Position numbers and translations under genes: made by a program. The notes beneath the pieces were generated by a model that was not told where the DNA came from, searched no databases, and was given only the letters and a program-made list of their open reading frames with translations. Shown here piece after piece: positions 17,637 through 26,542 of a stretch of DNA of 64,000 nucleotides. Numbering within the stretch: the first letter of the stretch is position 1; each line of letters opens with the position of its first letter. Source of the stretch: Rhizobium jaguaris (GTDB lineage Bacteria; Pseudomonadota; Alphaproteobacteria; Rhizobiales; Rhizobiaceae). The DNA is taken from assembly GCF_003627755.1 (NCBI RefSeq), contig NZ_CP032695.1, forward strand, positions 806,001 to 870,000, in the 5' to 3' direction.

Positions 17637-18182
17637 ATGCCCAGAACTGCAGCACCGAGCCCGGAACAGGTGCCGGCCGATTCCAAGCCGACCCTCGATA
17701 TGTTCACCAAGAATATCGGCTTCACCCCAAATATGCTGGCGACCTTCGCGCTGAGCCCGATCGCATTCAACGCATGGGCCACCTTGCTCGGCTCCATGAG
17801 CAAGGCGCTCGACGTGAAGACGCGCGACAGCATCGGCCTTGCTGTCTCAGAAGTGAACGGCTGCAACTACTGCCTGACGGTTCACAGCTTCACCGCCGAG
17901 CATATGGCCAAGCTGCCAGCCGATGAAATCATTCTCGCTCGGAAGGGCCATGCCAGCGACCCGAAGCGGGACGCCGCCGTCCAGTTCGCGCGCAAAGTCA
18001 TCGAGACCCGCGGGCAGGTCAGTGACGCCGATGTGAAAGCCGTCCGCGATGCCGGCTACACGGATGCGAACATCATGGAGATCATCGCGCTGGTCGCAAT
18101 GTACTCCCTGACGAACTTTTTCAATAACGTGTTCGATCCCGAGAAGGACTTTCCCGCCGTCAGGCCAGCTGGATCGATCTGA
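17637..18182 (+). CDS. carboxymuconolactone decarboxylase / AhpD-like protein (copy 1)
   Basis: A 181-residue all-helical AhpD-like protein. The redox/proton-relay motif CNYCLTVH (about residues 75-82) is intact, which marks the alkylhydroperoxidase-type branch rather than the true decarboxylase. It follows the nitroreductase by 34 bases with ACGGAG before its ATG. A thiol-based role beside a flavin reductase suggests electrophile or peroxide detoxification. It is identical to the copy at 22534. Confidence 0.9.
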   Translation: MPRTAAPSPEQVPADSKPTLDMFTKNIGFTPNMLATFALSPIAFNAWATLLGSMSKALDVKTRDSIGLAVSEVNGCNYCLTVHSFTAEHMAKLPADEIILARKGHASDPKRDAAVQFARKVIETRGQVSDADVKAVRDAGYTDANIMEIIALVAMYSLTNFFNNVFDPEKDFPAVRPAGSI

Positions 18183-18252
18183 ACCCGATCCGGTCGCGTC
18201 GACCATCTCCGAGGGTCCTCGGGGCGTCATGTGACGCGAACGTAACGCCAAA

Positions 18253-18295
18253 GCCCGGATGCACCCAGGATAGAGCCTTGGGAATGCGTCCGGGC
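18253..18295. terminator. strong nested hairpin after the AhpD-like gene (copy 1)
   Basis: GCCCGGATGCA (18253-18263) pairs with TGCGTCCGGGC (18285-18295), with one wobble, and an inner CCCAGG/CCTTGGG stem nests inside. There is no T-run, so it may be a Rho-assisted or processing structure rather than a classical terminator. It is part of the duplicated block and recurs at 23150-23192. Confidence 0.5.
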
Positions 18296-18346
18296 GCTTC
18301 ATATGGGCCGACAACGTCAGGATAATTTATTTTCCGGGGTAAAAGC

Positions 18347-19057
18347 ATGAACAAGCCACAGAAGGTTGTCGTCGTCACCGGCGCGTCGCAAGGCATCGGC
18401 GCCAAAGTCGTCACGGCATTCCGAGAGCTCGACTATCGCATTGTCGCGACCTCGCGTTCGATCAAGCGGTCGGACGACGAGAACATCCTGAGCATCGCGG
18501 GTGATATCGGTGATCCCGCAACCGCCATACGCGTCATTTCCGAAGGCGTCGCGCGATTTGGCCGGATCGATACGCTGGTGAACAACGCCGGCATCTACAT
18601 CGGAAAGCCCTTCACCGAACATACTGCCCAAGATTACGACGCGGTGATGAATGTGAACATGGCCGGTTTCTATCACATCACGCAACGCGCGATCGCCGAA
18701 ATGGAAAAGCATTCGAGTGGCCATGTCGTGAGCGTCACGGCCGGCATAAGTCACACCGCGATCAGTGGGATCTACTCGGTCTTGGCGGCTATGACGAAGG
18801 GCGGCCTCGACGCTGCCACGAAGTCACTGGCGATCGAGTACGCGAAGAAGGGCATTCGCGTGAACGCCGTCGCTCCGGGGATCATAAAGACGCCTATGCA
18901 CGCACCCGAAACTCATGAAGCACTGGGAGCTTTCCACCCTATCGGACGCATGGGTGAAACAAGCGATATTGCCAACGCGATTCTCTTTCTCGACGCGGCA
19001 CCGTTCATCACTGGAGAGATCCTGCACGTCGACGGCGGGCTAAGTGCCGGCCGCTAA
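18347..19057 (+). CDS. short-chain dehydrogenase/reductase
   Basis: A 236-residue SDR. The cofactor site TGASQGIGAKV and VNNAG are intact, and the end LHVDGGLSAGR is typical. At the active site the sequence is AAMTKGGLDAATKSLAIEYA, so the Lys is kept but the position of the catalytic Tyr is Ala. Related proteins with this pattern are, to my knowledge, common, so the gene may be functional with altered chemistry. It starts 23 bases after duplication copy 1 and is followed by a GST gene, likely in one transcription unit. Confidence 0.85.
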   Translation: MNKPQKVVVVTGASQGIGAKVVTAFRELDYRIVATSRSIKRSDDENILSIAGDIGDPATAIRVISEGVARFGRIDTLVNNAGIYIGKPFTEHTAQDYDAVMNVNMAGFYHITQRAIAEMEKHSSGHVVSVTAGISHTAISGIYSVLAAMTKGGLDAATKSLAIEYAKKGIRVNAVAPGIIKTPMHAPETHEALGAFHPIGRMGETSDIANAILFLDAAPFITGEILHVDGGLSAGR

Positions 19058-19085
19058 GACGTGCCGCTCACATAGGAGGAAGAAA

Positions 19086-19781
19086 ATGACACACAATCAT
19101 CCAATTTTCGGGCGCTGGCCTGCGCGGTACCCCGATCGGCTGCAACTCTTTTCGCTCCCGACGCCCAATGGGGTGAAGGTGGGCATCATGCTCGAGGAGA
19201 CGGCTCTTGCCTACGAGCCGCACCGGATCGACATCATGGCGAATGAAAACCACGACCCGGCCTTTCTGGCGCTGAACCCCAACGGAAAGATCCCCGCAAT
19301 CTACGACCCCGACGGGCCGAGCGGCACACCGCTCGCGCTGTTCGAATCGGGCGCGATCCTCCTCTATCTTGCCGACAAGACTGGACAATTTATCTCGACC
19401 GATCCCAACACCCGCTATGAGACGATCCAGTGGGTGATGTGGCAGATGGGCGGAGTCGGGCCGATGTTCGGCCAGGTCGGCTTCTTCAATAAATTCGCAG
19501 GCAAGGCCTATGAGGACAAGCGCCCGCGCGACCGCTATGCAACCGAATCGGCGCGGCTGCTCGGTGTTTTGGACGAACGGCTTGCGGGCCGCGACTGGGT
19601 GATGGGTGCTGACTACAGCATCGCAGATATTTCGCTCCTCGGCTGGGTACGCAACCTGATCGGCTTTTACGAAGCGCGCGAGATCGTCGGCTTCGATCGC
19701 TTTCTTCATGTGCAAGCGTGGCTCGACCGCGGCCTCGCCCGTCCGGCGGTGCAGCGCGGGCTGGAAGTGACGGCAGTCTAG
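19086..19781 (+). CDS. glutathione S-transferase, YghU/Ure2p-like
   Basis: A 231-residue GST. The N-terminal thioredoxin-like domain contains LFSLPTPNGVKVGIMLEE (the Asn-containing motif of the YghU/Nu class) and the cis-Pro region NPNGKIPAIYD. The helical domain has QWVMWQMGGVGPMFGQ. Start ATG 19086 is preceded by AGGAGGAAGAAA. It conjugates glutathione to electrophiles or reduces peroxides in the family. It sits with an SDR, a nitroreductase and an AhpD-like gene. Confidence 0.9.
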   Translation: MTHNHPIFGRWPARYPDRLQLFSLPTPNGVKVGIMLEETALAYEPHRIDIMANENHDPAFLALNPNGKIPAIYDPDGPSGTPLALFESGAILLYLADKTGQFISTDPNTRYETIQWVMWQMGGVGPMFGQVGFFNKFAGKAYEDKRPRDRYATESARLLGVLDERLAGRDWVMGADYSIADISLLGWVRNLIGFYEAREIVGFDRFLHVQAWLDRGLARPAVQRGLEVTAV

Positions 19782-20004
19782 AGGAGGTCGGTGGAAGGGG
19801 AGCAAGCGGGAAGGGCAGGGGAAGGCCCTTCCGCGCCACCAGGAGCCGCCTCATGCCGTTTTCGGGGATGGAATTTGCAATGTCGACGGACCAAAGACGG
19901 CCGCAATACTTGTGTAAGGATTAATGAACACCTCGGACGCCGGCCCGTGCACGACTTCAGGCCGATTTTCAGATCCTTACCACCCTTCAGTTCAGGAGCA
20001 TTCC

Positions 20005-20454
20005 ATGCAATCGGTTGAGGTCAAACCCGTTCAAAGCAACGATTTCGATATTTGGCTTCCGCTGTGGAAAGGCTATCAGCGATTTTACGAAGTGGATATC
20101 CCCGAGTCCGTGACGCTTAACACTTGGGCACGCTTCCTGGACCCGGTCGAGCCGATGCATGCGGCGCTTGCCATGATGGGCGAACAAGCATCGGGGCTAG
20201 TGCATTCGATCTACCATCGATCCACCTGGACGACGGACGACTACTGCTATCTTCAGGACCTGTTTGTTGCCGACGATGCGCGTGGCGGCGGCATCGGCCG
20301 CGCTCTGATCGAACATGTCTATGCGGATGCAAGACGTCGCGGGGCGTGCCGTGTGTACTGGCTAACGCACGAATCCAACCATAACGCGATGCAGCTTTAC
20401 GATCGCATCGCTGATCGCTCGGGTTTCATCCAGTACCGAAAACGATTTGCATGA
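20005..20454 (+). CDS. GNAT family N-acetyltransferase
   Basis: A 149-residue acetyltransferase. The acetyl-CoA pyrophosphate-binding motif is LFVADDARGGGIGRALIEHV, and the C-terminal NHNAMQLYDRIADRSGFIQY is typical of the PhnO/aminoglycoside-acetyltransferase-like branch. ATG 20005 with CAGGAGC upstream is preferred to the longer frame starting 19924. The substrate is not predictable. It lies between the GST and a frameshifted AraC gene. Confidence 0.88.
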   Translation: MQSVEVKPVQSNDFDIWLPLWKGYQRFYEVDIPESVTLNTWARFLDPVEPMHAALAMMGEQASGLVHSIYHRSTWTTDDYCYLQDLFVADDARGGGIGRALIEHVYADARRRGACRVYWLTHESNHNAMQLYDRIADRSGFIQYRKRFA

Positions 20455-20723
20455 CAGGCCGCCACGGGTCCGTCCTCTCGGTGCATCGCTATCCTCCGCG
20501 ATCCCGGCACCGCAGCGATAGACGATTACCGTCACGCAGCCTTGGTGAACAAGACCCCGTGTGAACAAGCTCGCGACGGTGGTTTACGAAGTCTGGCCCG
20601 ATCAGTTCCCCGAAGGAGTTTGCTCAATATGCCTCGATCAGTTCGCACACGGTGCCACGTAGGGCGTATGCCCGGTGGGCAACTACGATAAGATGCTCGA
20701 ACGTTTCAAGTTCCCGAGGTCCT

Positions 20724-21679
20724 ATGTCCCAAGTCGACTGGCTAAGCCATCTGTCACAAATCATCACCATCACCGGCCAACTGGAGGTTCGCTGCGCCTA
20801 CGGTGCGCCGTGGCGCGTGGCCTGGCCCCGGTCCGCGGCGCACGAGGTTCCTTACCACGTCGTCCTCAACGGCCGAGCAATTATCGAGGATCCCGAGACG
20901 AAGATAGCCAAGGAGCTGGTGGCTGGAGATATCGTGCTGTTGCCTCACGGGTCGGCGCACGTCCTGCACGATGGCAGCGGCCACCCGCCGGGCCGTACCC
21001 ACGAACGCCGGGGCTCCGCGGGATGGACGCTAAGCGAGAATGATGGACAGGGCGAGCATCTCGATCTGCTGTGTGGGCGATTTTTTATCGCGCCGCCCCA
21101 CGATCGGCTGATCCGGAATTACCTGCCTACGAATCTGGTGGTACGCGCCATGGATAGCAATGGTGAAGAGGTTATCGGGTCCGCTTCGAGCCATCTGGCC
21201 AGTCTCGTAGGACTGATGCGGATGGAGTCCGCCGGCGACAAAGCGGGAGGACGCGCCGTTCTCAACGCGCTTTCTTCGGCGCTGTTCACACTGGTACTGC
21301 GCGCGGCAAGCGAATCCGAGCAAGCCCCGGCGGGCTTGATGGCGCTAGCCGGCAATCCCCGACTGGCCCGGCCATTTCAGCTTTGTTCGCCGATCCGACG
21401 CAGCCCTGGAAGCTGACCGATCTGGCCGACTTGTGCGGCATGTCGCGGGCCACCTTCATGCGCCATTTTCAGCACAAGTTGGGCCGCTCGGCAGCCGACT
21501 TATTGACCGATATCCGCATGAGCTTGGCCGCCAATGAGCTAAAGAAGCCGACAATGACCACCGAGGCCGTTGCCGAGTCCGTCGGGTATCAATCCATATC
21601 GGCATTCCGGCGTGTCTTCGCCGACAGGATGGGGATGACGCCGGGGGAATGGCGCCGACTGGCGCACGAGGGCGAGTAG
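20724..21679 (+). pseudogene. AraC family regulator with cupin domain, one-base frameshift
   Basis: The first part (20724 to about 21370) encodes a cupin-type sensor domain (VPYHVVLNGRAIIED, VLLPHGSAHVLHDG). The second part, in the next frame, encodes both AraC helix-turn-helix motifs (LADLCGMSRATFMRHFQ and VAESVGYQSISAFRRVF). The natural junction NPRLAR-AISALFADP is restored by adding one G at about 21371, so a single-base deletion separates sensor and DNA-binding domains. It is either a real inactivating mutation or a sequence error. It lies upstream of nitroreductase copy 2, its probable target. Confidence 0.8.
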
Positions 21680-21863
21680 ACGCGCTTTGTTTTCGTTGCG
21701 GTCTGAATGAGCGCCAGACACATTAGCCTATCGCGGTGGCCGCCGTTTGGCGAGAGCCGCGTCATATTGATCCTTTTGAGCATTTTATTGAGCTATTTAC
21801 GTCTCGAAAATACCATAGGCTAGGTCTAATTTCAGGCTCGTAACCACCTGATGAGGACGAGCC

Positions 21864-22499
21864 ATGACAGACGCAATCACCATGACCAACCCCGTGATCG
21901 AAACGATTTTGAGCCGCAGTGCCGCCAAATACTACGACACTGCCGCCACTCTGAGCGACGATCAAATTCGTGAACTCGTGCGGATCGGCACCAGCGCACC
22001 GACATCCTTCCACTTGCAGAACTGGCGCTTCATCGCGGTGCGCTCGCGTGAGGCCAAAGCTCGGCTGAGTCCGATCGCCTGGAGTCAGCCCGCGATCACC
22101 GATGCGGCGGTTACCTTTATCGTCATCGGCCAATTGGCCGACTCCAGCGTCATACCGGATCGCCTGGCACCGGTGGTGGAAGCGGGAATCATGGCGGAGA
22201 GGTTGGTCCCGGAGTGGGAAATCCCTGCGCGCGATCTGTACATGGAATACCCGCAGCGCCAGCGCGACGAGGCGGTACGGTCCGCCACCTTTGGGGCGGC
22301 GGCGATGATCTACGCGGCCCGCTCGCTGGGCCTCGGTTCGACGCCGATGATCGGTTTCGATGCGGAAGCGGTACACCGCGAGTTCGGACTGGCCGAGGAT
22401 GAAGTGCCGGTCATGCTGTTGTCCATAGGGGCGGAGCGTCCGGGAAACTGGCGGCAGAAGCCGCGCCGTCCGGTGGCCGACGTACTGGATTTCGTATAA
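21864..22499 (+). CDS. nitroreductase family protein (copy 2)
   Basis: Identical in sequence to the nitroreductase at 16967. This copy is preceded by about 185 bp of AT-richer DNA after the broken AraC gene, with an inverted pair TAGCCTAT (21724) / ATAGGCTA (21815), so it looks more like a native promoter context than copy 1 has. An AraC-type regulator directly upstream of an NAD(P)H nitroreductase is a common arrangement. FMN binding and quinone or nitro reduction are inferred from family. Confidence 0.9.
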   Translation: MTDAITMTNPVIETILSRSAAKYYDTAATLSDDQIRELVRIGTSAPTSFHLQNWRFIAVRSREAKARLSPIAWSQPAITDAAVTFIVIGQLADSSVIPDRLAPVVEAGIMAERLVPEWEIPARDLYMEYPQRQRDEAVRSATFGAAAMIYAARSLGLGSTPMIGFDAEAVHREFGLAEDEVPVMLLSIGAERPGNWRQKPRRPVADVLDFV

Positions 22500-22533
22500 T
22501 TAATAATAAAACCAATACCTTACGGAGATTATC

Positions 22534-23079
22534 ATGCCCAGAACTGCAGCACCGAGCCCGGAACAGGTGCCGGCCGATTCCAAGCCGACCCTCGATATGT
22601 TCACCAAGAATATCGGCTTCACCCCAAATATGCTGGCGACCTTCGCGCTGAGCCCGATCGCATTCAACGCATGGGCCACCTTGCTCGGCTCCATGAGCAA
22701 GGCGCTCGACGTGAAGACGCGCGACAGCATCGGCCTTGCTGTCTCAGAAGTGAACGGCTGCAACTACTGCCTGACGGTTCACAGCTTCACCGCCGAGCAT
22801 ATGGCCAAGCTGCCAGCCGATGAAATCATTCTCGCTCGGAAGGGCCATGCCAGCGACCCGAAGCGGGACGCCGCCGTCCAGTTCGCGCGCAAAGTCATCG
22901 AGACCCGCGGGCAGGTCAGTGACGCCGATGTGAAAGCCGTCCGCGATGCCGGCTACACGGATGCGAACATCATGGAGATCATCGCGCTGGTCGCAATGTA
23001 CTCCCTGACGAACTTTTTCAATAACGTGTTCGATCCCGAGAAGGACTTTCCCGCCGTCAGGCCAGCTGGATCGATCTGA
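22534..23079 (+). CDS. carboxymuconolactone decarboxylase / AhpD-like protein (copy 2)
   Basis: Identical to the protein at 17637, with the CNYCLTVH motif intact. It follows nitroreductase copy 2 with the same 34-base gap. Downstream, after the shared hairpin and a further spacer with a possible terminator, comes the interrupted quinone oxidoreductase gene, which would fit functionally as the next member of a quinone/nitro detoxification cluster. Confidence 0.9.
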   Translation: MPRTAAPSPEQVPADSKPTLDMFTKNIGFTPNMLATFALSPIAFNAWATLLGSMSKALDVKTRDSIGLAVSEVNGCNYCLTVHSFTAEHMAKLPADEIILARKGHASDPKRDAAVQFARKVIETRGQVSDADVKAVRDAGYTDANIMEIIALVAMYSLTNFFNNVFDPEKDFPAVRPAGSI

Positions 23080-23149
23080 ACCCGATCCGGTCGCGTCGAC
23101 CATCTCCGAGGGTCCTCGGGGCGTCATGTGACGCGAACGTAACGCCAAA

Positions 23150-23192
23150 GCCCGGATGCACCCAGGATAGAGCCTTGGGAATGCGTCCGGGC
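23150..23192. terminator. strong nested hairpin after the AhpD-like gene (copy 2)
   Basis: Second copy of the hairpin at 18253-18295, at exactly the same offset within the duplicated block. The 11-bp outer stem has one wobble, and no T-run follows. Confidence 0.5.
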
Positions 23193-23332
23193 GCTTCATA
23201 TGGGCCGACAACGTCAGGATGAATTGGCACCAAATCAGGGTTCCATGACTATCTCCGCACCCGAGCATGCAAAACCATATGCAAGGGGAGGACCGAACGG
23301 CGAAATCGAACAGAGTTGAGGCGACGGATGGG

Positions 23333-23355
23333 ATCACCCTCCGTGGTGATTTTTC
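23333..23355 (+). terminator. probable intrinsic terminator
   Basis: ATCACC (23333-23338) pairs with GGTGAT (23345-23350) across a 6-base loop, followed directly by TTTT. It lies about 250 bp after the AhpD-like gene copy 2 and before the quinone oxidoreductase promoter region, so it would end the nitroreductase transcript. The stem is short. Confidence 0.45.
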
Positions 23356-23407
23356 CCAATCCACAGGTGACAAGCAGCCGAATTTCACCATCGCGGCCGG
23401 CCGATAG

Positions 23408-23620
23408 ACGTCAGAAGCAGAAGTTTATTCGGGCCGTTGATTTTCGGGCGCCTCGTCGACGGCATCGATTCCATAGCCGCAGGTCATTGGACCATCGAGT
23501 TTTGCGGTCCTATTTTCACTTACATGCAACAAACTCGGAAGATGACCACGGACAAGGAGACGGACGGTGAAGGCGATCGTTGTGACGGACCAGGCTGCGG
23601 GAATGGCCGGGATGACGCTG
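23408..23620 (+). repeat. quinone oxidoreductase 5' region, counterpart of the remnant at 16580
   Basis: This is the better preserved copy: leader plus first codons of the oxidoreductase gene at 23567. It matches 16580-16800 at roughly three bases in four by eye. The two copies lie outside the 1,359-bp repeats, one upstream of copy 1 and one downstream of copy 2, so the region has been rearranged more than once. Confidence 0.6.
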
Positions 23621-24484
23621 ATGGAGCGGCCCGAGCCGCAGGCAGCGATAAACGACGTCGTCGTTCGGGTTCATGCGTCAGGATTCACTTCGGGCGAATT
23701 GACGTGGCCCTCGACCTGGACCGATCGCCTCGACCGTGACCGAACACCGTCGATTCCCGGCCAAGAGCTGGCCGGAGTGGTCACGGCTCTCGGCTACGGC
23801 ACGACGGGTCTATCGGTGGGACAGCGGGTGTTCGGTCTCTCGGACTAGTATCGCGGCGGCACGCTCGCCGAGTATGTGGCGATCGAGGCACGCAACCTCG
23901 CGCCCCTGCCGGGCGACGTCGACTTTACGGCGGGCGCCAGCGTGGCGATGCCGGGCCTGACTGCGTGGCAGGGGCTGTTCCAGCACGGCCGCCTTCAGGC
24001 GGGTCAGAGCATCCTCGCACACGGCGCGGCCGGAGCAGTCGGGACGATGGTGACGCAACTCGCGCGTGAAGCCGGTGCATATGTCATCGGCACCGGCCGT
24101 GCCGCCGACCGTCAGAAGGCGCTCGACTTCGGCGCTCAAGAATTCGTCGACCTCGACAACGACGTCCTCGAAGACGTCGGCGCAGTCGATCTGGTCTTCG
24201 ACGTCATTGGCGGCGACATCCAGAAGCGGTCCGCAGACCTGATCCGGGCCGGAGGAACACTGGTGACGATCGCTGGGCCAGCCGAGGCGCGCCCCGCCGA
24301 CGGCCTCGCGGTCGACTTTGTTCTCGTGTCCGACCGCGCCCAACTGGGCGAGATCATAGAGCGGTTGCGTGACGGGCGGCTGCGGACGAACATCGGCAAC
24401 ATCGCGACCCTCGACGAAGCCATCGCCGCCTTAAATCCGACCAAGCGGATCAGCGGGAAAACGATCATCCGCGTTCGTCCGTAA
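23567..24484 (+). pseudogene. NADP-dependent quinone oxidoreductase (zinc-type MDR superfamily), in-frame TAG
   Basis: A 305-codon frame of the quinone oxidoreductase branch of the MDR superfamily. N-terminal GroES-like domain (HASGFTSGELTW, GQELAGVV), then a nucleotide site AHGAAGAVGTMVTQLA, and an end ISGKTIIRVRP. Codon 94 is TAG (23846-23848) within FGLSD-stop-YRGGTLAEY, where relatives have Trp, so a single TGG to TAG change interrupts it. The frame is otherwise intact and uses the GTG start at 23567. It could be inactivated, suppressed, or a sequence error. Confidence 0.85.
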
Positions 24485-24596
24485 CGACCAACCGAACGCG
24501 AATTAGAAGTCTCGGCAAAATAACAATGTCGGTTGCGCAGGTGTAAATTGGATCGTGGCATTCCTACTACGGCATCGTGCCGCGCGGCGAGCGTCA

Positions 24597-24639
24597 ATAA
24601 CGATCCTCTATCGACTTTATGGCGAGAGGTGATTTCCCT
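24597..24639 (+). promoter_or_regulatory. conserved promoter module, copy B (upstream of GMC oxidoreductase)
   Basis: Box ATAACGATCCTCTAT (24597-24611), then CGACTTTATGGCGAG and AGGTGATTTCCCT. The module ends 130 nt before the ATG at 24769 and points to it. Similarity to copy A extends upstream (GGCATCGTGCCGCGCGGCGA versus a near-match in A) and about 45 bases downstream, so whole promoter regions are related, not just an operator. Confidence 0.65.
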
Positions 24640-24768
24640 CACGAGCATGGGAAAGTCATCCTCCAACGCATGATCCAATGAACCTCGGAATCAGGTGCCG
24701 CGATAGCGCGCGCCGTGGCGGGCGTTGATTGAACCACAATAGCGGTGCGAAAGAGAAGAAAGACACGG

Positions 24769-26379
24769 ATGTCCCAGGAAACCTACGACATTGTCATTGT
24801 TGGCGCGGGCGCGGCCGGCTGTGTCGTCGCGAGTTATCTCGCCGAGCACACCGATGCATCGATCGCCTTGATCGAAGCCGGCGATACGGATCGCGATCCG
24901 TTCATCCACATTCCCGCCGGCTTCGCCAAAATGCTGGCCCACGACCGGCATGTCTGGAAATACGAGACGGTTCCCCAACACGGCACCAAGCGAGCATATC
25001 GCTCGGGCAAGGTCCTCGGCGGCGGCTCCTCGATCAATGCAATGGCCTACGTGCGCGGGCAAAAAGGCGACTACGCTGCGTGGCAAGACGCGGTCGGCAA
25101 GACCGGCAAATGGTCGTATGAAGACCTGCTTCCCGCCTTCATGGCGCAGGAAGATAACGACACCTTCCATGACGAATATCACGGCATCAATGGTGGCCTG
25201 GCGGTCCAGTTGCCGAAGGGAATCAATAAGCTGAACCAATATTGTCTCAAGGCATTCCAGGAATATGGGATTCCTTATAATCCCGACTACAATGGCAAAA
25301 GCCAGATCGGCGTCTCGCCGGTGCAGTCTACGGTCGGAAATCAACGGCGGTGCAGCGCGGTCGATGCTTATCTGCGTCCGCACCTCGCGTCGGGCCGAGT
25401 GATCCTACTCACAGGCAAGACCGTCGTTCGCATCCTCGTCGAGAACAAGCGGGCGGTTGGTGTCGAGCTTTTGAGCAAGGACCCCGAGAGGATCATGGCC
25501 GGCGAGGTTGTGCTCTCGGCCGGCAGCGTCCATAGCCCGACGATCCTCATGCATTCGGGCATCGGGCCAGCCGAGCAGCTTCGCCAGCACGGCATCCCGG
25601 TGATCGTCGATTCCCCGGAGGTGGGCGAAAATCTCCAGGACCATCCGATGGTACCTGTCCGTGGTTATGTGACGGGTGATCTCGGCTATCAGGCAGCCGC
25701 GCATGGCCTTGGCAGCGTGAAGGCGGGCCTCCGCTATTTGGTGACCAAGGATGGCCCTGCGTCGGGCAATGGTATCGAGACGGTCTCCCACTGGAATCCG
25801 TCCGACTTCACCGCCGACCCCACGATCCAATGCTATCACGCTCCTATCATCGCGAACCAGGAACTCAGCCCGACGGGGGACCGCTCCGGCATTACCTTCG
25901 AACTCGTAGTGCTTCGGCCCAAGAGCCGTGGCTGGGTACGGTTGGCCGATAGCGACCCGACGTCGATGCCCCTCATCCACCCGAACTTCATCGGCGAGGA
26001 GGAAGACTTGAGGGCCGTCGTGGGTGCGGTACGCGCGATCCGCAAGGTTATGGCGCAGGAGTCGTTGGCGCCGGTGATCGAGGAAGAAATCGAGCCCGGG
26101 CTGCACATCCAGTCGGACGCCGAGATCGGTGAATGGGTAAAGCGTGCCGTGACGACAATGTGGCACCCGGTCGGCACGTGCCGGATGGGTCAGGACGCGC
26201 GAGCGGTAGTTGACGCGAGGCTCAGGGTCCGCGGGATCGAGCGCCTCCGGGTGATCGACGCCTCAATCATGCCGAACATCACCAGCGGCAATACCAACGC
26301 CCCGACACAGGCGCTCGCGCGGCACGCAACGGCGATGCTGGTCAAGGATCTGAAGCGGACCCAAGCAGTTCTCGTGTGA
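24769..26379 (+). CDS. GMC family oxidoreductase (choline dehydrogenase-like)
   Basis: A 536-residue FAD-dependent alcohol dehydrogenase of the glucose-methanol-choline family. The FAD site is IVIVGAGAAGCVVASYLAE at the N-terminus, followed by the GMC signature region GKVLGGGSSINAMAYVRG. The C-terminal catalytic segment contains TMWHPVGTCRMG and then NITSGNTNAPTQALA. It oxidises primary or aromatic alcohols in the family; the substrate is unknown. ATG 24769 is preferred to the GTG at 24745. Its promoter carries module copy B. Confidence 0.9.
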   Translation: MSQETYDIVIVGAGAAGCVVASYLAEHTDASIALIEAGDTDRDPFIHIPAGFAKMLAHDRHVWKYETVPQHGTKRAYRSGKVLGGGSSINAMAYVRGQKGDYAAWQDAVGKTGKWSYEDLLPAFMAQEDNDTFHDEYHGINGGLAVQLPKGINKLNQYCLKAFQEYGIPYNPDYNGKSQIGVSPVQSTVGNQRRCSAVDAYLRPHLASGRVILLTGKTVVRILVENKRAVGVELLSKDPERIMAGEVVLSAGSVHSPTILMHSGIGPAEQLRQHGIPVIVDSPEVGENLQDHPMVPVRGYVTGDLGYQAAAHGLGSVKAGLRYLVTKDGPASGNGIETVSHWNPSDFTADPTIQCYHAPIIANQELSPTGDRSGITFELVVLRPKSRGWVRLADSDPTSMPLIHPNFIGEEEDLRAVVGAVRAIRKVMAQESLAPVIEEEIEPGLHIQSDAEIGEWVKRAVTTMWHPVGTCRMGQDARAVVDARLRVRGIERLRVIDASIMPNITSGNTNAPTQALARHATAMLVKDLKRTQAVLV

Positions 26380-26542
26380 GCCAACGGTCAGCCGCTTCGC
26401 ACAGCCGGGTGTCGGGCCCGGAAGTCGCACGTGGTCGAAAGGTGAACCGTCCGTTCGGGGACCCCTCCAGCGAGCTGCACGAACCGTACGACGTCAGAAA
26501 CTTCGGTACGAGGACGTAACACAAGCTCGTGGGAGAGTAGAC

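Larger units (their letters stand above)
16965..18323 (+). repeat. 1,359-bp direct repeat, copy 1
   Basis: Identical by inspection to 21862-23220 (offset 4,897 bp); even the out-of-frame translations agree. It starts two bases before the nitroreductase ATG and ends 141 bases after the AhpD-like gene, so promoters are excluded from the repeat. The flanks differ completely. There are no inverted repeats at the ends and no transposase, so it arose by recombination rather than as a recognisable IS. Confidence 0.95.
21862..23220 (+). repeat. 1,359-bp direct repeat, copy 2
   Basis: Identical to 16965-18323. Here the upstream flank (GATGAGGACGAG) and downstream flank (GAATTGGCACC) differ from copy 1. 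The two copies bracket the SDR, GST, GNAT and AraC genes, so recombination between them would delete or amplify that 4.9-kb segment. The absence of any difference implies a recent event or active gene conversion. Confidence 0.95.
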
